The notes: generated by a model from the sequence alone, not told the origin. Positions 8,800 through 18,541 are shown, counted from the stretch's first letter. The stretch: DNA of 64,000 bases from Streptomyces sp. A1277 (GCF_004795015.1 NZ_SSBI01000012.1:1-64000), one strand, 5' to 3'. Numbers and translations are program-made.

Positions 8800-8920
8800 G
8801 ACCGAATCCTCACAGTGGGGGCTGCGTCACGCTTCGCGATCTTCGGAAAAGGTCGCGGGCATGACTGGTCAACTGGTTCGCAGACCAACTCTCCCCCTGT
8901 CGAGAACACTTGGCAAGGGG

Positions 8921-8941
8921 CACTCTGAAAATTCCAGAGTG
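8921..8941. promoter_or_regulatory. 21-base palindrome, candidate operator
   Basis: The arms CACTCTG and CAGAGTG match perfectly around a 7-base centre, AAAATTC, which itself pairs at two more positions. The site lies in the 205-base spacer between the divergent anti-sigma-like ATPase gene and the Scr1-like regulator, 64 bases before the regulator's start. Position and symmetry suggest a site for the Scr1-like helix-turn-helix protein that could control both directions. Confidence 0.6.
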
Positions 8942-9004
8942 GCTGTGTCTTTGCCGGGACACGCATGGCACACTGCACGCATACAGCGCATGGGGAGGTC
9001 TGAA

Positions 9005-9865
9005 GTGAGCGAACCGCGGTCCGCCCCGACCGTGGGCCAGGTCGTTCTCGGCAAGCGTCTGCAGGATCTGCGGGAGCGTGTCGGCATGAGCCGGGACCAG
9101 GCCGCCAAGGTGTTGCGCGTCGCTCCGGCGACGATACGCAGGATGGAGACCGCCGAGGTCGCGCTCAAGATTCCCTATGTGCAGGTCCTGCTGAAGGCGT
9201 ACGGGATCCCGGAGGAGGAGGCGGACGCCTTCGTCGAGCTCGCGGAGGAGGCCAACAGGCCGGGCTGGTGGCAGCGCTTCCACGACGTGCTGCCCGACTG
9301 GTTCAGCATGTACGTCAGCCTGGAGGGCGCGGCGAGCCTGCTGCGCATGTACGAGCCGCACTTCGTGCCCGGACTGCTCCAGACCGGGGACTACGCGCGC
9401 ACGGTGATGCGTACCGGGGCGGTCGGCCAGACGAGGCCCGAGGACATCGAGCGCCACGTGGCGCTGCGGATGGAGCGGCAGTCCCTGCTGACCCGGCCGG
9501 ACGCCCCGCGCCTGTGGGTGGTGATGGACGAGACCGTCCTGCGCCGTCCCGTGGGCAGCGCCGAGATCATGCGCGCCCAGGCGGACAAGCTCCTGGAAGC
9601 CACGGCGATGCCCAATGTCACCCTGCAGATCGCGGAATTCTCCACCGGCCACCACCCGGGGACGTACGGCCCGTTCGTGCTCTTCCGGTTCGCCGTGCCC
9701 GAACTGCCCGACATGGTCTACAGCGAGTACCTGACCGGAGCCGTCTACTTCGACGCGCGCCCGGAGGTGGCCTCCTACCTCGAGGTCATGGACCGCATGG
9801 CGGCCCAGGCCGCGACTGCACAACGCACGAAGGAACTCCTCCGGGACTTCCGCAAGGAGCTGTGA
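9005..9865 (+). CDS. Scr1-like helix-turn-helix regulator (XRE + DUF5753)
   Basis: This 286-residue protein has an N-terminal XRE helix-turn-helix (residues 13-70, GKRLQDLRERVGMSRDQAAK) and a DUF5753 domain over the rest, starting near FHDVLPDW. Such proteins pair with a downstream DUF397 protein; the Scr1/Scr2 pair of S. coelicolor has been described as toxin-antitoxin-like, with the HTH member as antitoxin. The GTG at 9005 has GGGGAGG seven bases upstream, which favours it over the in-frame ATG at 8990. The stop overlaps the DUF397 start (TGATG). An upstream palindrome suggests autoregulation. Confidence 0.92.
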   Translation: MSEPRSAPTVGQVVLGKRLQDLRERVGMSRDQAAKVLRVAPATIRRMETAEVALKIPYVQVLLKAYGIPEEEADAFVELAEEANRPGWWQRFHDVLPDWFSMYVSLEGAASLLRMYEPHFVPGLLQTGDYARTVMRTGAVGQTRPEDIERHVALRMERQSLLTRPDAPRLWVVMDETVLRRPVGSAEIMRAQADKLLEATAMPNVTLQIAEFSTGHHPGTYGPFVLFRFAVPELPDMVYSEYLTGAVYFDARPEVASYLEVMDRMAAQAATAQRTKELLRDFRKEL

Positions 9866-10101
9866 TGACACCCATATACAACGGGATGCCGGCCGCTGAC
9901 CTCGGCTCCGAAGGCTGGTACAAGCCCTGGAGCGGCGGCAACGGGGGCAACTGCGTCGAGGCCATGAAGCTGGCCGACGGGAGAATCGCCATGCGCCAGT
10001 CCGCGGACCCCGACGGCCCGGCCCTGATCTACAGCCACCACGAGATCGCCGCCTTCATCCAGGGCGCCAAGGCCGGTCAGGCGGACTTCCTGCTGACCTG
10101 A
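9865..10101 (+). CDS. DUF397 protein, partner of the Scr1-like regulator
   Basis: This 78-residue protein shows the DUF397 pattern: an N-terminal W-x-K/S stretch (GWYKPWSGGNGGNCVEAM), a central VRxS-like strand (IAMRQSADPDGPALIY), and a C-terminal helix (EIAAFIQGAKAGQ). DUF397 proteins bind the DUF5753 regulator encoded just upstream and have been proposed as the toxin or modulator of the pair. Translation is coupled through TGATG. Confidence 0.92.
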   Translation: MTPIYNGMPAADLGSEGWYKPWSGGNGGNCVEAMKLADGRIAMRQSADPDGPALIYSHHEIAAFIQGAKAGQADFLLT

Positions 10102-10143
10102 CCCGCACGGCGGGCCGGGCCTCCCGCACGTCACAATGGGCCC

Positions 10144-10599
10144 ATGTCCCGACGCACCTCCCGCCCCCGGCGCCCGGCCGCCGCGGGCCCCCGCACCACC
10201 TCCGCCCCCCAGGTCACCGCGGCTTCGCCGTGCCCCTGCGGGCTGCCCGCGACCTACGCCGAGTGCTGCGGCCGGCTGCACGCGGGCGCCCCGGCGCCGA
10301 CGTGCGAGGCGCTGATGCGTTCGCGGTACGCCGCCTTCGTCGTCCGGGACGCCGGGTATCTGCTGCGGACCTGGCACCCGGACCACCGGCCGGACGTCCT
10401 CGACCTCGACCCCGACCAGCGCTGGACGGGCCTGGAGGTTCTGGAGACGACCGAGGGCAGCGCCTTCCACACCACCGGCACCGTCACCTTCCGGGCCCAC
10501 TACACGGCGGGCGGCCACCCCGGCTCGCTGCACGAGAAGAGCCGCTTCGTCCGGTTCGAGGGCGCCTGGGTCTACGAGTCCGCCGTCTTCGCCGTCTGA
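10144..10599 (+). CDS. YchJ-family (UPF0225) protein with SEC-C-like motif
   Basis: This 151-residue protein carries the cysteine cluster PCPCG followed by YAECCGRLHAG near residues 29-47, a SEC-C-like zinc-binding motif. An NTF2-like domain follows, with signatures LMRSRYAAFV and HEKSRFVRFEGAWVY. YchJ proteins are widespread and of unknown function; metal binding is the only confident expectation. A basic Arg/Pro/Ala-rich leader of about 25 residues precedes the domain. The gene converges with the MFS exporter, with 16 bases between stops. Confidence 0.88.
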   Translation: MSRRTSRPRRPAAAGPRTTSAPQVTAASPCPCGLPATYAECCGRLHAGAPAPTCEALMRSRYAAFVVRDAGYLLRTWHPDHRPDVLDLDPDQRWTGLEVLETTEGSAFHTTGTVTFRAHYTAGGHPGSLHEKSRFVRFEGAWVYESAVFAV

Positions 10600-10615
10600 C
10601 CGACGCGGGACACGG

Positions 10616-12688
10616 TCAGACGGGCGCGCCCGCCGGTGCCAACGGCGACAGCTCCTGGGTCAGGTCCTCCGCCAGCAGCCGCTTGGCGATCACGTCGACC
10701 GCGGCGCGCAGCCGGGTGTCGTCGGGGCGCTCGCCGGCCTCGCCGAGCTGTTCGTGCAGCCAGCGGGCCCAGGCGTCGGTGATGGTCCGGGCCTCGCGGC
10801 TGCCGGCCGCGGTGTGCGTGAACAGATGGCCGTCCCCGGTGAGGAAACCCTCCTCGATCATCCGGTCGAAGACCGGCACCAGGACCTCCGGCGGAATCCG
10901 GTGCCGGGCCGCGATCAGCCGGAGCCCCGCGTGCCCGACCATCCGCGTGAACAGCTCGACCTGCATGACCGCCCAGGCCCCCGCCATGTCGAGCCGGGTG
11001 TCCGACTCGGCCACGATCCGCCGCGCCGTCTGCGGGTCCACCCGCCCCAGAACCCTGGCCACCGAGAACTCCAGGAGCCGGGCCGAGTCCCCGGTGTTCG
11101 GCGAGGCGAAGCCCTCACCCATGTCGGTGGAGCCGGCCCGTACCGTGTCCCGCAGCTTCACCTGCTTCAGGAACAGCGCCACGACGAATCCGAGCAGCGC
11201 GACGGGCACCGTCCACAGGAACACCGTGTGCAGGGTGTCGGCGTACGCCTGGGCCAGCGGCGCCGACTGGGCGCCGGGCAGGGCGTGCAGTCCTTCGGGG
11301 CTCTGGGATGCCTTCGCCAGGACGGCGGGGTCGCCGCCGGCCCGCGCGGCCGAGGCGATCCCGTCCTTCAGGTGGGGGCCGAGCGCGTTGGCGTAGATCG
11401 TCCCGAAGACGGCGGTGCCGAAGGAGCTGCCGAGCGTACGGAAGAAGGTCACGCCCGAGGTCGCCGTGCCCAGGTCCGCGTAGTCGACCGTGTTCTGCAC
11501 CGCGATGGTCAGGACCTGCATGGAGAGCCCGATGCCGATGCCGAGCACCACCATGTACAGCGACTCCAGCCAGACCCCGCTGTCCGGGCCCATCCGGGAG
11601 AGCAGGAACAGCCCTGCCGCCATGACCAGGGAGCCGATGACGGGGAAGATCCGGTAGTGGCCGGTCTTGCTGACCACGTTGCCGCTGAAGATGGAGGCGG
11701 CGAGCAGACCGACGACCATCGGCAGGGTCCGGACGCCCGACAGGGTCGCCGAGTCGCCGTCCACGTACTGCAGATACGTCGGCAGGAAGATCATCGCACC
11801 GAGCATCGCGAACCCGACGATGAAGCTGAGGATCGAGCAGACAGTGAAGACGGGGTTGCCGAACAGCCGCATCGGCAGCATCGGTTCCTTCGCCCGGAAC
11901 TCGACGAGGCAGAAGCCCGCGAGCGCCACCAGACCGAGGACGAACAGGCCGATGATGACCGAGGAGCCCCAGGCGTACTGGTTGCCGCCCCAGCTCGTCG
12001 CCAGGATCAGGGCGCTGGCCCCGATGGTGACCATCGCGATGCCCAGGTAGTCGATGACCGGCCGCCCGGCCGCCTTGACGGACGGGATCGTACGGGCCGC
12101 CGCGATGACCACCACGATCGCGATCGGCACATTGACGTAGAAGGCCCAGCGCCAGGTCAGATGGTCGGTGAAGAGCCCGCCGAGCAGCGGACCGATCACG
12201 GTCGACACGCCGAAGACGGCACCGATCGCGCCCTGGTACTTGCCCCGGTCGCGCAGCGGGATCACGTCGGCGATCAACGCCATCGAGGTGACCATCAGAC
12301 CGCCGGCGCCGATGCCCTGGAGGCCGCGCCACACGATCAGCAGCGTCATGTTGGTCGCGAGGCCGCAGAGGAACGAGCCGGTGATGAAGATGACGGCGGA
12401 CAGCTGGAAGACGATCTTCCGCCCGAACAGGTCGCCGAACTTGCCGACCAGCACCGTCGCCACGGTCTCCGCGAGGAGATAGGCGGTGACCACCCACGAC
12501 ATATGGGCGGCGCCCCCGAGGTCCGAGACGATCGTGGGCAGCGCGGTGCCCACGATCGTCTGGTCCAGGGCTGCCAGCAGAATGCCCAGCACGATCGTGG
12601 CGAAGACGATGTTGCGGCGGCGGGGATCGAGCAGGGGCGGCGCCGCGGCACTCTGCACGGCGGGGGCGGTCTCGCTGGCAGTGGTCAC
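10616..12688 (-). CDS. DHA2-type MFS drug exporter with C-terminal winged-helix-like tail
   Basis: This 690-residue protein is a 14-helix EmrB/QacA-type drug:H+ antiporter. Motif D1 is LAALDQTIVGTALPTI at about residue 38, motif A is GKFGDLFGRK at about 82, and motif C is GAVFGVSTVIGPLLGG at about 156. After the last helix near residue 510 there are about 170 soluble residues. Part of this tail (IAARHRIPPEVLVPVFDRMI, then EEGFLTGDGHLFTHTAAGS) resembles a MarR-like winged helix, where a recognition helix is followed by an 'LT..G' wing. Most DHA2 exporters end shortly after helix 14. It lies 55 bases downstream of the ATP-grasp gene on the same strand, so the two are probably co-expressed. The start is GTG. 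Confidence 0.92.
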   Translation of the reverse strand: MTTASETAPAVQSAAAPPLLDPRRRNIVFATIVLGILLAALDQTIVGTALPTIVSDLGGAAHMSWVVTAYLLAETVATVLVGKFGDLFGRKIVFQLSAVIFITGSFLCGLATNMTLLIVWRGLQGIGAGGLMVTSMALIADVIPLRDRGKYQGAIGAVFGVSTVIGPLLGGLFTDHLTWRWAFYVNVPIAIVVVIAAARTIPSVKAAGRPVIDYLGIAMVTIGASALILATSWGGNQYAWGSSVIIGLFVLGLVALAGFCLVEFRAKEPMLPMRLFGNPVFTVCSILSFIVGFAMLGAMIFLPTYLQYVDGDSATLSGVRTLPMVVGLLAASIFSGNVVSKTGHYRIFPVIGSLVMAAGLFLLSRMGPDSGVWLESLYMVVLGIGIGLSMQVLTIAVQNTVDYADLGTATSGVTFFRTLGSSFGTAVFGTIYANALGPHLKDGIASAARAGGDPAVLAKASQSPEGLHALPGAQSAPLAQAYADTLHTVFLWTVPVALLGFVVALFLKQVKLRDTVRAGSTDMGEGFASPNTGDSARLLEFSVARVLGRVDPQTARRIVAESDTRLDMAGAWAVMQVELFTRMVGHAGLRLIAARHRIPPEVLVPVFDRMIEEGFLTGDGHLFTHTAAGSREARTITDAWARWLHEQLGEAGERPDDTRLRAAVDVIAKRLLAEDLTQELSPLAPAGAPV

Positions 12689-12743
12689 CTTTGCACCCTC
12701 ACATCGCGCTGTGGCACCCGCATGCGGGGGACGCCCGGACGTG

Positions 12744-13571
12744 TCAGCCGAGCAGGTCCCGCAGCGACGCCGTCATCCGGGCGGCGAAAGCCTCGCGTAC
12801 GGGGGCGGCTACCCGGTCCAGCGAGAGATATGGATTGAGGTCCTCCAGCTCGACCAGCAGCAGGCCGCCGTCCGCCGTCCGGCAGGCGTCGACGCGCTGG
12901 AGGCCGTGGCTGAGCGTGTTCCACTCCACGAACGACCGGGCGAACGCCAGGTCCTCCGCGCTCGCCGCGTACGGCTCCAGCACCCACCGCCGCTCGGGGT
13001 GCGGGGCGTGCAGCGCGTACTGGAAGTCCTGGTCCACGAAGTAGAAGGACACCTCGTAGCGGAAGTCGATCCGGGGCTGGATCAACAGCGCGCCGTCCGC
13101 GCCGGGGTCCGGTTCCGGCGTCGTCACGAAGCGCAGCCCGACCGAGTCCGCGCCCAGCTTCGGCTTGACGACGTAGCCCTCGGCCTCAGGCAGCAGCCCC
13201 AGGTCCGCCGCCCGGTCCACGGTGGGTATGACCGGATATCCGGCGCGGCTCAGGTCGACCAGGTACTGCTTGCCCGCCATGTCCCCGCGGCCGGTCAGCG
13301 GGTTGTAGACCCGGGCGCCCAGCTCCCGGGCCCGCGCGCGGAACGCGTCGTACGCCTCCTGGTAGTGCAGCACCGGGCCGCTGTTGCGTACGACGACGGC
13401 GTCGAACCCGTCGAGCAGGGCTGCGGCGTCGCGCGGGTGGCACAGCGCGATGTCGAAGTCCTCGCGCAGCCGTGACGTCAGGTGGATGTCCTCGTCGCAG
13501 TAGCGCCGGCCGCGCGCCTCGTAGGCGAGGTCGGTGACGAAGAGGACGGACGGGCGCGGGGCGGCGGGCAT
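12744..13571 (-). CDS. ATP-grasp-fold protein upstream of the MFS exporter
   Basis: This 275-residue protein has the order of an ATP-grasp ligase: an N-terminal alpha/beta domain (VLFVTDLAYEARG), a lysine strand YVVKPKLGADSVG near residues 133-145, the central strand YEVSFYFVD near 172, and a metal-binding end VELEDLNPYLSLD near 245 with the acidic-x-N pattern. It is similar in outline to glutathione-synthetase- or RimK-like enzymes that join a carboxylate to an amine or thiol. The substrate cannot be told. Being upstream of a drug exporter suggests a role in making, modifying or resisting an exported small molecule; that is inference. Confidence 0.78.
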   Translation of the reverse strand: MPAAPRPSVLFVTDLAYEARGRRYCDEDIHLTSRLREDFDIALCHPRDAAALLDGFDAVVVRNSGPVLHYQEAYDAFRARARELGARVYNPLTGRGDMAGKQYLVDLSRAGYPVIPTVDRAADLGLLPEAEGYVVKPKLGADSVGLRFVTTPEPDPGADGALLIQPRIDFRYEVSFYFVDQDFQYALHAPHPERRWVLEPYAASAEDLAFARSFVEWNTLSHGLQRVDACRTADGGLLLVELEDLNPYLSLDRVAAPVREAFAARMTASLRDLLG

Positions 13572-13653
13572 GGCGTTCCCCCTGGGTGCGACGGCGGGCG
13601 GACGCGCCCATCCTCGCGGTCCCGGCCGGACGCCCGCCCGCCGCCCCCGCCGC

Positions 13654-14868
13654 TCAGCGGATGTGGCGGCCCGAGATCGCGCGGGCGATGACCAGGCGCT
13701 GGATCTCGCTGGTCCCCTCGAAGATCGTGTAGATCTTGGCGTCCCGGTACATCCGCTCGACCGGATGCTCCCGGCTGTACCCGGCGCCGCCGAGGATCTG
13801 GACGGCCTTCTCCGTCGCGGCCACCGCTAGCTCGCCCGCGCGCAGCTTGGACATGGAGCCCTGGCCGGCGTCGAAGGTGCGGTCGTTGCGTGCCATCCAC
13901 GCGGCCTGCCAGATCAGCAGCCGCACGGCCTCGATCTCGGTGCGCAGGTCGGCCAGGGCGAACGCGATCGACTGGTTCTCGATGATGGTCCGGCCGAACG
14001 CCTCGCGCTGTCCGGCGTACTCCAGCGCGTACTCGTACGCGGCCCGCGCGATGCCCAGCGCCTGGGCGCCGACGGTGGGACGGCTGACCTCGAAGGTGGC
14101 CATCGCGGCCTGCCCCTTGGCGGTGCCGCCCTCGCGGGCGCGGGCGAGGCGGGCGTCCAGCTTCTCCTTTCCGCCGAGCAGGCAGTGCCCCGGCACCCGT
14201 ACCTCGTCCAGGAAGACGTCCGCCGTGTGCGAGGCGCGCAGGCCGAGCTTCTTGATGGTGCGGCTCGCCTCAAGACCCTTGGTGGCGGGCGGCACGATGA
14301 ACGCGGCCTGTCCGCGCGCGCCGAGCGAGGGGTCGACCGAGGCGACGACCACATGGACCTCGGCGATCCCGCCGTTGGTGATCCACGCCTTCTGGCCGGA
14401 GATCACCCACTCGTCCTTCGCCTCGTCGTAACGGGCCTTCGTGGTCATCGCGGAGACGTCCGAGCCGGCCTGCGGTTCGGAGACGCAGAACGCCGCCACC
14501 TTCGGGTCGTCCTCGTCGCCGTAGCACTGGGGCACCCACTCGGCGAGCTGGTCCGGGGTGCCGGAGGCGAAGATCCCGGCGACGGCGAGCGAGGTGCCGA
14601 ACAGCGCCATGCCGATGCCGGCGTCGCCCCAGAACAGCTCCTCGTTGGCTATCTGGAGGGAGAGCCCCGACGGGTCGCCGTACATGTCGGCCAGCGACTC
14701 GAATCCGTAGAGGCCGATCCGGGCGGCCTCCTGGATGACCGGCCAGGGCGTCTCCTCACGGGCGTCCCACTCGGCGGCGGCCGGGCGCACCACCTGGGCG
14801 GCGAAGCCGTGCACCCAGTTGCGCAGGTCCTGCTGCTCCTCGGTGAGCGCGAGGGAGAAGTAGCTCAT
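13654..14868 (-). CDS. Acyl-CoA dehydrogenase
   Basis: This 404-residue flavoenzyme would oxidise acyl-CoA to trans-2-enoyl-CoA. The FAD-binding stretch is AAFCVSEPQAGSDVS near residue 130, the central beta domain ends near 235, and the C-terminal helical domain has ILGGAGYSREHPVERMYRD. The catalytic base is visible as the Glu of YTIFEGTSEIQ near residue 382, the position used by short- and medium-chain enzymes. It follows the SCP2 gene after four bases on the same strand, so they form one operon behind the paired TTACT palindromes. Chain-length preference cannot be told. Confidence 0.93.
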   Translation of the reverse strand: MSYFSLALTEEQQDLRNWVHGFAAQVVRPAAAEWDAREETPWPVIQEAARIGLYGFESLADMYGDPSGLSLQIANEELFWGDAGIGMALFGTSLAVAGIFASGTPDQLAEWVPQCYGDEDDPKVAAFCVSEPQAGSDVSAMTTKARYDEAKDEWVISGQKAWITNGGIAEVHVVVASVDPSLGARGQAAFIVPPATKGLEASRTIKKLGLRASHTADVFLDEVRVPGHCLLGGKEKLDARLARAREGGTAKGQAAMATFEVSRPTVGAQALGIARAAYEYALEYAGQREAFGRTIIENQSIAFALADLRTEIEAVRLLIWQAAWMARNDRTFDAGQGSMSKLRAGELAVAATEKAVQILGGAGYSREHPVERMYRDAKIYTIFEGTSEIQRLVIARAISGRHIR

Positions 14869-14872
14869 CGGC

Positions 14873-15346
14873 TCACGCCTTCGGGATGTCGAAGTAGCGG
14901 GTCAGGCCCGAGGCCAGGCCGACGTCACCGGCCACCTTCAGCTTGCGCATCATGAACATCGTCACGGGGTTGGCGTTGCCGGAGACCAGCTTGAGGAACT
15001 CCGCGTCCGCCATGACCAGGGTCGTGCGCGGTTCGGCGTCGGAGCGGCCCTCGCTGATGGCGCAGGTGCCGTCCGCGATCGAGGTCTCGTAGACCACGTC
15101 CGTGTCGCCGGTGATCTTCCAGCGGATCAGCGCCGTGAGCCGGCCGGCCGCTTCCGGGCGGAACTGCTGCCCCATCCGGCCGAAGACCTCGCCGAGCACC
15201 CGGGCGCGCAGCTCGCCGTGCATGGCCTCGCCGAGCTGTTTGGCGGACAGGCCCTTCACGATCCGCGCGAACTCGGGCGGGGAGACCGCCGCGAAGTCGA
15301 GGGCGGCCAGTTCGTCGATGACCCTGCCGGTGCTGTTGTCGGCCAC
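14873..15346 (-). CDS. SCP2 sterol-carrier-domain protein
   Basis: This 157-residue protein matches the SCP2 sterol-transfer fold: helices at the N-terminus (FARIVKGLSAKQLGEAM), a five-strand sheet (ALIRWKITG, YETSIADG, PRTTLVMADAEFLKLVSG), and a C-terminal helix MFMMRKLKVAGDVGLA. Such proteins carry acyl-CoAs or sterols for beta-oxidation. The start is GTG with AAGGA seven bases upstream, and the operator palindromes sit within 10-40 bases of it. It is co-transcribed with the acyl-CoA dehydrogenase. Confidence 0.9.
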   Translation of the reverse strand: MADNSTGRVIDELAALDFAAVSPPEFARIVKGLSAKQLGEAMHGELRARVLGEVFGRMGQQFRPEAAGRLTALIRWKITGDTDVVYETSIADGTCAISEGRSDAEPRTTLVMADAEFLKLVSGNANPVTMFMMRKLKVAGDVGLASGLTRYFDIPKA

Positions 15347-15355
15347 GCCAGTTCC

Positions 15356-15385
15356 TTACTCTGGAGTAAACTTACTTTTGAGTAA
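15356..15385. promoter_or_regulatory. Two tandem TTACT-type palindromes (operator of the SCP2 operon)
   Basis: Site 1 is TTACTCTGGAGTAA (15356-15369), with perfect 6-base arms. Site 2 is TTACTTTTGAGTAA (15372-15385), with one arm mismatch. Their centres are 16 bases apart. They stand 10 bases in front of the SCP2 start codon, overlapping the expected promoter and leader. Two adjacent palindromes of this size are typical of TetR-type repressors of fatty-acid genes. No regulator is adjacent, so its identity is open. Confidence 0.7.
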
Positions 15386-15451
15386 GGTAAGGGCCCGGCG
15401 ACCCCTTCGCAAGGCCCGGCGGGACACTGCGTGAGGTGCGGGGTCGCGGAG

Positions 15452-15715
15452 TCACCAGGGGCTGCCGGGGCGCACCACCAGGCGGGGGTGGTGGGCTGCG
15501 AGCACCTTGTTGGCGCGGGCCAGCTCCGAGAGGGCCTGCTCGCGGTCGGCCTGGTCCTCGACGCCGAGCCGGGGCCCCCGGAACCTGCGGACCTCGCGCG
15601 CGGCACAGGCGGCGTCGAACTCCGCCCGGAGGATGTGCGCCGGGATGCAGGAGCCGATGAGTGCGGCGATGCGGTCCGGGATCGGGACCGGGACGAGCAA
15701 GTGCGAGGCGGTCAT
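15452..15715 (-). CDS. Small hypothetical protein (87 aa)
   Basis: I do not recognise this 87-residue protein. Its codon use is typical of a Streptomyces gene. It starts MTASHLLVPVPIPDRIAALI, contains two Cys (SCIPAH, AACAAREV) and a charged middle, and has no membrane helix or export signal. The ATG has GGGG at a plausible distance (15716-15722, reading the minus strand). It stands alone between the SCP2 operon and the PucR-type regulator. The reading frame continues upstream without stop, but that part would cover an intergenic stretch with different composition. Confidence 0.6.
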   Translation of the reverse strand: MTASHLLVPVPIPDRIAALIGSCIPAHILRAEFDAACAAREVRRFRGPRLGVEDQADREQALSELARANKVLAAHHPRLVVRPGSPW

Positions 15716-15929
15716 AGGGGGTTCCCTCTCGATGGTGGCCAGGAGGTCGGGTGCCGGGCCGCCGGGTGGGCGGCCGGCTCCTCTCCATATAACGGGACGC
15801 AGTTCCGGGTTTCTCGTTGAGAACGTCTCCGTGTGGCAACCGTTTGGGAATGACCGGCTATTTCCCCTTACCGGCAGGTAGGTTGACTTCGCGTGAGGTA
15901 CTCGTCCGATCGAGGCCGCGTCGCGCTGT

Positions 15930-17144
15930 TCAGATGGGTGTGTCGTTGCTGCGGGCCCGAAGCTGCATGGCGCGGAGCACGGTCTCGGTCGAGAACCGGG
16001 CCTCCGGATCGACCAGTTGGTCACCGAAGATCGATTCCAGATTGCGCATCCGGTAGCGGACGGTCTGGGGATGTACGTCGAGCAGCTCGCCCATCTGGGC
16101 CGCGGTGCCGCGGGTGTCGAGCCAGATCCGCAGCGTTTCGATGAGCCGTTCGCGCCGGTTGGCGCTGATGTTGGCCATCGGGGCGAGTTCGCGGCGCGCG
16201 AGCTGGTCGAGGAGGACCGGGTCGGAGAGCAGCCACAGGGTGATGAGGTGGTCCTCGCAGAGGATGGCCGGTGCATCGTCTATGACGCCGGCGTCCACGA
16301 GTTCGAGCACCCGCCGGGCCCAGCGGATCGAGTCCGAAGCCAGGGACGCGGGGACGGTCAGGCCGATGGCCGTGTGAGCACCCGGGAGCGCGTGTTCGAG
16401 CATGCGTCTTCGCATGTCGTCGAACGGTCCCGGGATCAGTAAGTGCGGCTGCGGGTCGCTGAAGTCCACCAATATGTCCCGGTCGATCCCGAGCCGGTCG
16501 AGATCCGGAGCGGGGCGCACCGCGACGAGGGTCACCTCGTCGGGCAGGGTCCAGCCGGTCTGCTCGCTGAGCTCCGCGATGGCGACGCGGGGCACCGGCC
16601 GGCCCGCGAGGATCAGGTGCAGCAGCCTGCGCCGCAGCGTGTCCGTGTGGTCGTCGGAGGCCGACCTCACCTCCAAGTACCCCTCGCGCGACAGGGCTTC
16701 GAGCTCATCGACGTACGAGAACAGGGCGTCGGCGAAGGTCAGCATCATCGTGGGGGAGAGGTTGTAGCGCCTGCCGATCTTCTTCGCCCGGCGCAGCGCG
16801 ACCCGCGCGCCCAGCCGGTACGCCCCCTGCAACTGGTCCAGGCTGCGCCCCTCGTACGCCTCGAACCTGCCGAACCTGCGGCACATCTCGTCGCGCAGCG
16901 CGGAGGGCGCGGCCGGCTCGGCCACCTGGTCCACGAAGACGGAGATGCTCTGCTCCACGCCGACCCGGATGCCCTGGCCGTAGGGGCCGTCCAGGAGCCG
17001 CGCGTACTCGGGGTAGGCGCGGGTGACCTCAAGGCCGATCTCCTTGATGAGACTCGGGAGTTCGGGCCGCACGATCGCGGCGAACTCCTGCGGCAGCGGT
17101 CCCAGTGGCTCTCCCAGCTCCGAGGGCTGTGCAACTCCCGGCAT
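15930..17144 (-). CDS. PucR/CdaR-type transcriptional regulator, contains a TTA codon
   Basis: This 404-residue regulator has a helical N-terminal domain resembling a RsbT-co-antagonist/GAF-like sensor (PELPSLIKEIGLEVTRAYPE), a GGDEF-like central region, and a C-terminal PucR-type helix-turn-helix (RLIETLRIWLDTRGTAAQMG, then LLDVHPQTVRYRMRNLE). Homologues sit near lipid or mce genes in actinomycetes. The codon at 16440-16442 (Leu of HLLIPG, about residue 235) is TTA, so expression may need the bldA tRNA. The ATG at 17144 is preferred, with AAAGG just upstream. An in-frame ATG at 17207 would add 21 residues. It may control the nearby secreted-protein and mce genes; that is inference. Confidence 0.9.
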   Translation of the reverse strand: MPGVAQPSELGEPLGPLPQEFAAIVRPELPSLIKEIGLEVTRAYPEYARLLDGPYGQGIRVGVEQSISVFVDQVAEPAAPSALRDEMCRRFGRFEAYEGRSLDQLQGAYRLGARVALRRAKKIGRRYNLSPTMMLTFADALFSYVDELEALSREGYLEVRSASDDHTDTLRRRLLHLILAGRPVPRVAIAELSEQTGWTLPDEVTLVAVRPAPDLDRLGIDRDILVDFSDPQPHLLIPGPFDDMRRRMLEHALPGAHTAIGLTVPASLASDSIRWARRVLELVDAGVIDDAPAILCEDHLITLWLLSDPVLLDQLARRELAPMANISANRRERLIETLRIWLDTRGTAAQMGELLDVHPQTVRYRMRNLESIFGDQLVDPEARFSTETVLRAMQLRARSNDTPI

Positions 17145-18519
<1,375 letters not shown>

Positions 18520-18541
18520 GGCCGCAGGAGCACACGGGTAC

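Noticed and set aside
6536..9004. Plus-strand open frame that would extend the Scr1-like regulator upstream by more than 800 codons
   Set aside because: It crosses the GH4 gene, two minus-strand genes and the divergent promoter. A GTG with a good ribosome binding site at 9005 explains the conserved N-terminus.
10754..12838. 694-codon plus-strand open frame opposite the MFS exporter
   Set aside because: Arg/Asp/Gln/His-rich antisense product with no domain; the minus strand encodes a 14-helix transporter.
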